The position numbers were made by a program, and so were the translations under genes. Shown here in pieces: positions 27,703-35,199 of a stretch of DNA of 37,968 nucleotides. The notes beneath the pieces are model-generated. The model did no database searches and was not told the DNA's origin. It saw only the letters and a program-made list of their open reading frames with translations. The first letter of the stretch is position 1. Each line of letters opens with the position of its first letter. Source of the stretch: Chitinophagales bacterium (GTDB taxonomy: Bacteria > Bacteroidota > Bacteroidia > Chitinophagales > S012-47); assembly GCA_026981615.1 (NCBI GenBank), contig JALSIH010000224.1, positions 1 to 37,968 on the forward strand, given 5' to 3'.

Positions 27703-27888
27703 TTATCCCGTGATTTCGGGCTCAATAGCCTGCTTGCCGCGGTAATGCCCGCATTCGTTGCACACATGGTGTCGCAACACGGGTGCTCCGCAATTGTCGC
27801 AATTCAAGACATTGTGCGCACTTGCTTTGTAATGCGTTCTGCGTTTGTCTCTTCTGGTTTTCGATTGTTTTCTCTTCGGATGTGCCAT
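27703..27888 (-). CDS. rpmF: 50S ribosomal protein L32
   Basis: MAHPKRKQSKTRRDKRRTHYKASAHNVLNCDNCGAPVLRHHVCNECGHYRGKQAI, CxxC...CxxC zinc form. Confidence 0.97.
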   Translation of the reverse strand: MAHPKRKQSKTRRDKRRTHYKASAHNVLNCDNCGAPVLRHHVCNECGHYRGKQAIEPEITG

Positions 27889-27900
27889 GATCCTTGTTTT

Positions 27901-28428
27901 TTAGTTGTGTTTTATGTCTTTCAATTTATCCCATCGGGGATCCGTTTTCTCTTTTTCTTTTTCTTCTTCCAGGCGGGCCAACATCTTTGGGTTGCATGCT
28001 TTTTCGCCCAAGCGGTCCATTTCGCAGGTTTTTTTGATCGGAATTTGCAGCATCATAAACTCATAGATTAATTGTGCCACATTGATCCGCTCGGTTTTCT
28101 CAGCGATGAAGACAATGTTGGGGTCCTCGTGATCGGCCGCACTGCCTTCGCCCTCATATTTGTATATGAGCTTCTCGTTGCTGCTTATCGGAAGGTTAAA
28201 CTCATCCAAACAGCGGTCACATTCGCTTCGGAGGCTGCCGTCAATGAAGAAATCAAGGAGCAGCATGCGCTCTTCTTTTTCCAGGGTCAGATGAACATAT
28301 ACATCGCCTTCACTTACCGGGCTTTCTGCAAAATTTTCAAAGAAACGTTCATCAATCTCATAGGTGAAGATGTGTTTGCCCACACCCAGGCCGCTCAGAT
28401 TGATGTCAAAGGTCCTCAGCTTGTTCAT
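27901..28428 (-). CDS. DUF177/YceD-family protein
   Basis: SECDRCLDEFNLPISSNEKLIYKY; position directly upstream of rpmF. Confidence 0.88.
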   Translation of the reverse strand: MNKLRTFDINLSGLGVGKHIFTYEIDERFFENFAESPVSEGDVYVHLTLEKEERMLLLDFFIDGSLRSECDRCLDEFNLPISSNEKLIYKYEGEGSAADHEDPNIVFIAEKTERINVAQLIYEFMMLQIPIKKTCEMDRLGEKACNPKMLARLEEEKEKEKTDPRWDKLKDIKHN

Positions 28429-28495
28429 CTCTGAAGACGGTTTTATGGTTAAAAAAGAAGCGCAAAAATACGCATTTTCAAATAAAAATGAAAGC

Positions 28496-29560
28496 CTAAT
28501 TGTATTCCCGCTCTCTTTGTGATTTAAGAAGGGGATTTGCGGTCATTTCCGCATAGTTGTGGCGGTTGGCCAAAATGTCGATAGCCAGGAAAAGGGCCGT
28601 TCTGAATGATTCTTCATTTCCCTTGTTTTTCCCTGCTATGTCATAGGCAGGTCCATGGTCGGGCGAGGTGCGCACTACCGGAAGGCCGGCTGTATAGTTC
28701 ACTCCGGAGGAGAAGGTCAGCGCCTTAAACGGTGCCAGCCCCTGGTCGTGATACATGGCCAGGATGCCGTCAAATTTGCGATATCCTCCCGAGCCGAAGA
28801 GGCCATCTGCCGCATAGGGGCCAAAGGCAAGCATGCCGGTTTCCTGTGCACTTTCGATGGCGGGTGCAATAATCTCAATCTCTTCGCTGCCCAGCAGGCC
28901 CCGGTCACCGGCATGCGGATTAAGCCCGAGAACGGCAATTTTGGGCTTCTGCACCCGAAAGTCTTTTTTGAGGGTCTGATGCAGGAGCCGCAGCTTTTCG
29001 AGGATGCGCTCTTTGGTAATGCTTCCGGGCACTTCGGCCAGCGGCAGGTGATTGCTGGCAAGTCCTACCCTGAGCCCGCCCGAAACCAGCAGCATCAGTG
29101 CTTTGCCATCGTCCGTCTTTTCTGTCAAAAACTCAGTCTGTCCGATAAAGCCCGCTTTGTGTTTCTGTATCAGATATTTATTTACGGGTGCCGTCACCAG
29201 AGTGTCGATGCGGCCTTCTACCAGATCGTTGGCTGCTTTTTCCAGCGAGATAAGCGCATATTTCCCCATCTCATCGCTTACTTCTCCCGGTACAATATTG
29301 ACCGTCTCGGTCCAGAGGTTAATCACATTCACGCGGTTGGGGTTGATCTTTTCAAGCGAAGAGCTTGTATGAGGATGAAAATCATCGATATTCATCAACT
29401 TGCAGTAATAGGAAAGGACCCTGGACGAGCCGTAAATGACGGGTGTGCAAAATTCCAGGATGCGTTTGTCGCGCAGGGTTTTGATAATCACCTCGGGCCC
29501 GATCCCGTTCATATCTCCGATTGAAATTCCAACTTTAAATTTCTTAGGTTTATCGCTCAT
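28496..29560 (-). CDS. pdxA: 4-hydroxythreonine-4-phosphate dehydrogenase
   Basis: KVGISIGDMNGIGPEVIIKTL, GHTEFL-like GQTEFLTEKT, LGLNPHAGDRGLLGSEE, GILAMYHDQGLAPFKAL, VRTSPDHGPAYDIAGK. Start reassigned from 29806 to ATG 29560. Confidence 0.95.
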   Translation of the reverse strand: MSDKPKKFKVGISIGDMNGIGPEVIIKTLRDKRILEFCTPVIYGSSRVLSYYCKLMNIDDFHPHTSSSLEKINPNRVNVINLWTETVNIVPGEVSDEMGKYALISLEKAANDLVEGRIDTLVTAPVNKYLIQKHKAGFIGQTEFLTEKTDDGKALMLLVSGGLRVGLASNHLPLAEVPGSITKERILEKLRLLHQTLKKDFRVQKPKIAVLGLNPHAGDRGLLGSEEIEIIAPAIESAQETGMLAFGPYAADGLFGSGGYRKFDGILAMYHDQGLAPFKALTFSSGVNYTAGLPVVRTSPDHGPAYDIAGKNKGNEESFRTALFLAIDILANRHNYAEMTANPLLKSQREREYN

Positions 29561-29594
29561 ATTTCGATATTCAATTGACAGCAAAGATACAAGA

Positions 29595-30377
29595 ATGGCC
29601 ATGCAAGGAAGTGGAATAAAAAAGATAAAAGCCTTCGGCCAGCATTTTCTAAAGGATGAAGCGATGGCATTCCGGATCGCAGCGGCCCTCGATCTTCCCC
29701 GTGATATGCTGGTGCTGGAGGTCGGGCCCGGTGAGGGGGTGCTGACAAAGCACCTTCTGCAGCGATACCCGCGCCTGCTGGCCGTAGAGTATGACAAGCG
29801 CCTCATTCCCGTGCTTCTGGCACGTTTCCCGGAACTGAGCGGGAAAATTGTACAGGATGATTTCCTCAGGGTGAATCTTCAGGAGCTGGTCAGTGACGAT
29901 CAATATGCCATCATTGGAAACTTTCCCTATCAAATATCCACCGGCATCCTGTTTCAGGTGATCGAAGACCGCGAACGAGTTCTTCGCATGGTGGGAATGT
30001 TTCAAAAAGAAGTGGCCGAACGCGTGGCAGCGGCTCCGGGTTCAAAGGTTTACGGAATCACAAGCATATTGGTGCAGGCTTATTATGAGGTAGAAAAAAT
30101 CATGGATGCGCCACCCTCGGTTTTCAATCCGCCCCCGAAAGTTCATTCTACGCTTATCCGCCTGACTCGCAGGCCGGTGCCGCGTGTCGTCAGTGCTTAT
30201 TCCGATTTGCGAAAAATCGTAAAAGTGGCTTTCAATCAGCGCAGGAAAACCCTGCGAAATGCGCTGGGAGGAATGATCCATAAAAGTGAGATGAGCGATG
30301 AAATATTTGACCGAAGGGCGGAACAACTCAGTATTGAGGAATTTGATATGCTGGTGCAAAAATTTTTAAAAAGATGA
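29595..30377 (+). CDS. rsmA: 16S rRNA dimethyladenosine transferase
   Basis: KKIKAFGQHFLKDEAMAFRI, VLEVGPGEGVLTKHLL, AIIGNFPYQISTGILFQ, VFNPPPKVHSTLIRL, FNQRRKTLRNAL. Start reassigned from 29436. Confidence 0.95.
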   Translation: MAMQGSGIKKIKAFGQHFLKDEAMAFRIAAALDLPRDMLVLEVGPGEGVLTKHLLQRYPRLLAVEYDKRLIPVLLARFPELSGKIVQDDFLRVNLQELVSDDQYAIIGNFPYQISTGILFQVIEDRERVLRMVGMFQKEVAERVAAAPGSKVYGITSILVQAYYEVEKIMDAPPSVFNPPPKVHSTLIRLTRRPVPRVVSAYSDLRKIVKVAFNQRRKTLRNALGGMIHKSEMSDEIFDRRAEQLSIEEFDMLVQKFLKR

Positions 30378-31312
30378 AGGAAGTGCTCGTAAGCTGTCCC
30401 ATGCCCTCCTCCTTTGTTCTGGCATTGGAGGAGCTGGGCTTCCGGGTCGATTACAAACCCGAAATGGGCAATGCCGAGGTGAGAGAAATTATTGCCCGTT
30501 ATTACGGATTGATTGTATCCACTCCGATAAAAGTGACTCCGGAACTGATAGACAGGGCAGCGCGCCTTCGCTTTGTGGGGCGGGCAGGTTCGGGAATGGA
30601 GAACATTGATGTGGCCTATGCCGAAAAGAAAGGTATCCGTTGCTTTAATTCTCCGGAAGGCAATAGCGATGCCGTGGCCGAACATATAATCGGCATGTTG
30701 CTTAGCTGTTTTGATCACCTCTGCCGCGCGCACGGGGAAGTGGTCCGGGGGCTTTGGCGAAGAGAAGAAAACCGGGGCCGGGAACTAAAGGGCAAATGCA
30801 TAGGCATCATCGGATACGGCAATACGGGGTCGGCACTGGCGCGAAAGCTGGCCGGCTTCGAAATGGAGATACTGGCATACGATAAGTATAAGTCGGGATT
30901 TGCTTCGGAGCATGTAAATGAGGTGGCTTTGCCCGAGATATTCCGGAAATCGGATATCGTCAGTTTGCATGTGCCTCTTACGGAAGAAACCCGCTTTATG
31001 GCCGATCGGGCATTTTTTCAAAGTTTTTCCAAAACGGTCATTGTTGTGAATACAAGCCGCGGCAAAGTGCTGGACACCGAGGCCCTGCTGGATGCCATGG
31101 ATGCCGGCCGGGTCAGGGGAGCTTGTCTGGATGTGCTGGAGCGCGAAGACATTCGTCCGGGAATTGAAAAAGAGATAAGCTGGTGGCCCCGGCTGATCGC
31201 TCAGGAGAATCTCCTTATTACACCACACATTGCAGGATGGACGTCAGAGTCAAAGGGGAAAATCGCATCAATCCTGGTGGAAAAAATAAAAATGTACGGC
31301 CTACATTCATGA
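30374..31312 (+). CDS. D-2-hydroxyacid dehydrogenase (phosphoglycerate-dehydrogenase-like)
   Basis: RFVGRAGSGMENIDV, GKCIGIIGYGNTGSALARKL, LHVPLTEETR, VVNTSRGKVLDTEALLDAMDAG, ITPHIAGWTSES. Confidence 0.93.
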   Translation: MKEVLVSCPMPSSFVLALEELGFRVDYKPEMGNAEVREIIARYYGLIVSTPIKVTPELIDRAARLRFVGRAGSGMENIDVAYAEKKGIRCFNSPEGNSDAVAEHIIGMLLSCFDHLCRAHGEVVRGLWRREENRGRELKGKCIGIIGYGNTGSALARKLAGFEMEILAYDKYKSGFASEHVNEVALPEIFRKSDIVSLHVPLTEETRFMADRAFFQSFSKTVIVVNTSRGKVLDTEALLDAMDAGRVRGACLDVLEREDIRPGIEKEISWWPRLIAQENLLITPHIAGWTSESKGKIASILVEKIKMYGLHS

Positions 31313-31451
31313 AATTGTCAAATGCCCCCCATATATTCGCAGCATCCCTTTGATATTGTTAAGCAATTTTTAAATTTGTTAGCACTTCTTAAGAAACCGC
31401 TATCTTGCCCCTCCCGGAGCAAGCAAGAAGTGAAGCAATAAAAAGACGACT

Positions 31452-34400
31452 ATGAAAAAAATTTTACTGGCTTTTTTTATCATCTTAGGATTTATCAAAG
31501 TCGCTACGGCACAACGAGCCGGAGAGGTACAAGGCCGTGTGCTCAATGAAAAAGGAGAAGGTATTCCGTTTGCCAACGTAGTAATTTTCAGAAACGATAT
31601 CCAGATAATGGGCACAGCTACGGACTTTGAAGGGTTCTTCTCTTTAAAGCCGCTTGAGCCCGGAGTCTATAAATTAATAGCCTCTTATTTGGGAAAAAAT
31701 GTGGAAGTAGACAATCTTCGTGTGGATGCTTCCAAAACCACTTTTTTAAAGGACATCATTTTATCAACAGCGCAAACTCTTGAGACAGTAACGGTTAAGT
31801 ACGAGGAGCCACCCGTAGATGTGGGAAAGCCCGAATCGGGCCACGCGAGAAATCGCGAGGAGATAGAGAGAATGCCGAAAAACAATTTGGCGGGTATCAT
31901 TGGCAACACGGCCATGACTTACCAGGGTGATGATGACGAACTGATTAGTATTGCCGGTTCCAGGGGATATGGTACCAAATATTTGATTGACGGAGTGGAC
32001 TTGACGGGATTGGTTGACTTGCCAAATGACGCCATTGATCAGGTAGAAATTTTAACAGGCGGAGTAGATGCCAGTCAGGGAGACTTTACGGGGGGTGTTG
32101 TAAATATTTCCACCCGGGGGCCGTCCAATTCCACACATGGTTCTTTAGAGTATTTGACTTCTGAATATCTTGATCCATTTGGTTACAATGAGGCACGTTT
32201 CAGCCTCCTGGGCCCATTAACAAAGCAGTTTGCGGGTACGGATTCTGCAAGAACCAATCTGGGCTATTTGTTGTCCGGTAAAGTAATTTTTGAAAAAGAA
32301 TCGGATCCGCCCGGGATACCCATATATTATGTAAATGATGAAAAGCTTGCAGAATTGAAGGCCAATCCGCTTGTTCCCTCAAGAACGGGAGAGGGTTTTA
32401 ATAAAGCCACCGAGTTTGTTCGAAGGGAGGATATGGTTTCCTCTTATGTAAGGCGCAATAATAATGACTGGCAAGCCAACTTTTTCGGGAAATTGGATTA
32501 TAAGCCTACATTGATGACCAATTTTACTTTCGGAGCCAATTATGTTCACATTAACAACAATGCCAACATTAGGGTTTATGAGATGTTCAATTTTGAAAAC
32601 AACCCTAAGGTTTATTCGGATGATCTGCGATTTTATACCAAATTTACACAGCGCTTCAGAACGAGCGAGAAAGAGGAAAGCAGTGGATACACCATCAGCA
32701 GTGCATACTATACGATTCAGTTAAATTATCAGTATAATCAAGATATAGTTGAAGATCGAAAACACAGAAGGAATCCTTTTGAATATGGCTACATAGGTAA
32801 GTTTAATACTTTTAGGGAGCCGGTATATAGATATAGGCTTGACTCGGTGACAGGTAAGGAAGTGTTCAAGCTTTTGGGCTATCGTGATACGGCCGTTACT
32901 TATGAGCCGGGAAGTGCCAATCCGGTTTTAGCGCGATATACGGAGCAATACTATGACCTGTATGATCCGCTCAACCTAACCGATGTGGTACTGGGCGGAG
33001 GGCTTCGCAATGGCGACTTCACACAATCGCTCTACTCTTATTCCATGTGGTACAATCCCGGAGTTCCTTTTACCAACTACAGAAACTCTGATAACACACA
33101 GATCGGAGGTCGTTTTGATGCATCGGTTGATCTGAAAAAAAGCACAAAAGACAATATCAACAAACATTCTATTGAATTTGGGTTTGAATATGAACAAAGA
33201 GTTGAACGAAGCTATTCGGTATCTCCATTCGGGCTATGGGGCCTTGCCAGGCAGTCAACGAATTTTCAACTAAATAACCTGGATATAGCGAATCCGTATT
33301 ACCTGGTAAACGGTGATACCATTCATTATTCCGAGTATCAGGGAGAAGTGGGAGAACTCGACTCTATCTTTTATTATCGTAGATATGATCAGCAAGATCA
33401 AACCTACTTTGACATAAAGCTGAGAGAAAAACTGGGAATTCCGGTTAACAGCCTTGAATTTATCAACCTTGATAACATTGACCCCGAGCTTTTGTCTCTG
33501 GATATGTTCAGTCCGGACCAACTGCTCAATGGCGGGAACAGAGTAGTGAATGCAAGAGGATATGATTACTACGGCAACCGCCTTACACAAGCACCCTCAT
33601 TTGCCGATTTCTTTTATGATTATGTGGATAACAACGGCAATGGCCGTTTTGATTTTGGAGATTATTATACCAGGAATATTGATGCCTACAGACCGATATA
33701 CACCGGTGCCTATATTCAAGATAGATTCAATATCGGAAGGGTATTGTTTCGGGTAGGATTGAGGGTTGACCGCTTCGATGCCAACCAAATGGTGCTGCGC
33801 GATCAGTATTCCCTGTATGCAATCCGAACGGTAGAAGAAGTGACTTCAATAAACGGGAATCCGGTGGATCACCCCGGAACGGTAGGAGACAACTTTGCCG
33901 TCTATGTGGATGACAGGAATAATCCTTCCAAAATATTAGGCTATAGAGATGGGGACACCTGGTATAATGCCGAGGGTACGCAAATAACCGATCCTGCCGT
34001 GATTGCCAATCAGACGACTACAGGAGTAATCGCCCCTTATCTGGAAAACCCAACGGCTGATATAAAAGATGCCGATAATTTTGATGTGGATGCATCATTT
34101 GAGGATTATACCCCGCAGGTGACTGTTATGCCCAGGATCGCCTTTTCATTCCCGATCACTGAAACGGCAATGTTTACGGCACATTATGATGTGCTGACAC
34201 AAAGACCTTTCGGGAGAAATGGGGCAACACCATTTAACTATTACTTTTTGGAAGAATTGGCAATAGACGGAGTAATTCCCAATCCGAATCTAAAGCCGGA
34301 AAAGACCATTAATTATCAATTGGGCTTTCAACAGGCATTAAGCGATAAATCAGCACTGAAGATTTCGGCCTACTATCGTGAAATGCGGGATATGATGCAG

Positions 34401-35177
34401 GTTATGCGTATTCTCTATGCTTATCCCACCGATTATACGACTTATGGTAATGTGGACTTTGGAACGGTAAAAGGATTAAATATAAAGTATGACTTAATAA
34501 GAAGGGTGAAAAATATCCGTTTCACGGGTGCATATACGCTTCAATTTGCCTCAGGCACAGGCTCGAATACCACATCGCAACTCGGACTTATTAATGCAGG
34601 CCAGCCCAACCTAAGAACGATTGTTCCCCTGAACAACGATGTACGTCATCAGTTCTTCCTGGATTTGGACTACCGCTTTGCTTCCGGTAAAGCATACACA
34701 GGCCCGCGGGTGAATGGAAAAGCCATTTTTGAAAATGCAGGCATTCTGCTTCAATTGAGAGCACGTACCGGAGAGCCATTCACAAGGCAAGTTCTCCCGA
34801 CACCAACGGCTATGTTTGGTGTGGCCTCACGCTCCGCCCTTCTCGGATCAATTAACGGTTCCAGATTGCCTTTCAACTTTAAGGTGGACCTTGCCGTAGA
34901 CAAGGATATTCCTGTCACAACGGGAAAAAGGCCAATGTTTGTTAACGTATATCTGAAAGTTCAGAACCTTCTCAATACCAGAATTGTGAGGGGGGTATAT
35001 AGATATACCGGCAGCCCAACAGATGACGGCTACTTGAGCGCACCTCTGGCAGAAGAGGTTATTAATGCCCAGGTTGACCAGATTGCATTTATGGATCAAT
35101 ACTCGGTGAAGATGAGAAACCCTGGCAACTTCGCCCTGCCAAGACGTGTTCAACTCGGAGTGAAATTTAAGTTTTAA
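31452..35177 (+). CDS. TonB-dependent receptor-like outer membrane protein with N-terminal carboxypeptidase-regulatory-like domain
   Basis: Signal peptide; GEVQGRVLNEKGEGIPFANVVIFRNDIQIMGTATDFEGFFSLKPLEPGVYKL; plug LIDGVDLTGLVDLPNDAIDQVEILTGGVDASQGDFTGGVVNISTRG; C-terminal RRVQLGVKFKF. Confidence 0.93.
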   Translation: MKKILLAFFIILGFIKVATAQRAGEVQGRVLNEKGEGIPFANVVIFRNDIQIMGTATDFEGFFSLKPLEPGVYKLIASYLGKNVEVDNLRVDASKTTFLKDIILSTAQTLETVTVKYEEPPVDVGKPESGHARNREEIERMPKNNLAGIIGNTAMTYQGDDDELISIAGSRGYGTKYLIDGVDLTGLVDLPNDAIDQVEILTGGVDASQGDFTGGVVNISTRGPSNSTHGSLEYLTSEYLDPFGYNEARFSLLGPLTKQFAGTDSARTNLGYLLSGKVIFEKESDPPGIPIYYVNDEKLAELKANPLVPSRTGEGFNKATEFVRREDMVSSYVRRNNNDWQANFFGKLDYKPTLMTNFTFGANYVHINNNANIRVYEMFNFENNPKVYSDDLRFYTKFTQRFRTSEKEESSGYTISSAYYTIQLNYQYNQDIVEDRKHRRNPFEYGYIGKFNTFREPVYRYRLDSVTGKEVFKLLGYRDTAVTYEPGSANPVLARYTEQYYDLYDPLNLTDVVLGGGLRNGDFTQSLYSYSMWYNPGVPFTNYRNSDNTQIGGRFDASVDLKKSTKDNINKHSIEFGFEYEQRVERSYSVSPFGLWGLARQSTNFQLNNLDIANPYYLVNGDTIHYSEYQGEVGELDSIFYYRRYDQQDQTYFDIKLREKLGIPVNSLEFINLDNIDPELLSLDMFSPDQLLNGGNRVVNARGYDYYGNRLTQAPSFADFFYDYVDNNGNGRFDFGDYYTRNIDAYRPIYTGAYIQDRFNIGRVLFRVGLRVDRFDANQMVLRDQYSLYAIRTVEEVTSINGNPVDHPGTVGDNFAVYVDDRNNPSKILGYRDGDTWYNAEGTQITDPAVIANQTTTGVIAPYLENPTADIKDADNFDVDASFEDYTPQVTVMPRIAFSFPITETAMFTAHYDVLTQRPFGRNGATPFNYYFLEELAIDGVIPNPNLKPEKTINYQLGFQQALSDKSALKISAYYREMRDMMQVMRILYAYPTDYTTYGNVDFGTVKGLNIKYDLIRRVKNIRFTGAYTLQFASGTGSNTTSQLGLINAGQPNLRTIVPLNNDVRHQFFLDLDYRFASGKAYTGPRVNGKAIFENAGILLQLRARTGEPFTRQVLPTPTAMFGVASRSALLGSINGSRLPFNFKVDLAVDKDIPVTTGKRPMFVNVYLKVQNLLNTRIVRGVYRYTGSPTDDGYLSAPLAEEVINAQVDQIAFMDQYSVKMRNPGNFALPRRVQLGVKFKF

Positions 35178-35199
35178 TTGAAATTACAAAAAGGTTCAA

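Noticed and set aside
28655-29524. 289-aa plus-strand ORF
   Set aside because: Antisense to pdxA; no family resemblance.
29561-29806. N-terminal extension of the pdxA ORF
   Set aside because: Arg/Ser-rich, antisense to rsmA; canonical PdxA N-terminus begins at 29560.
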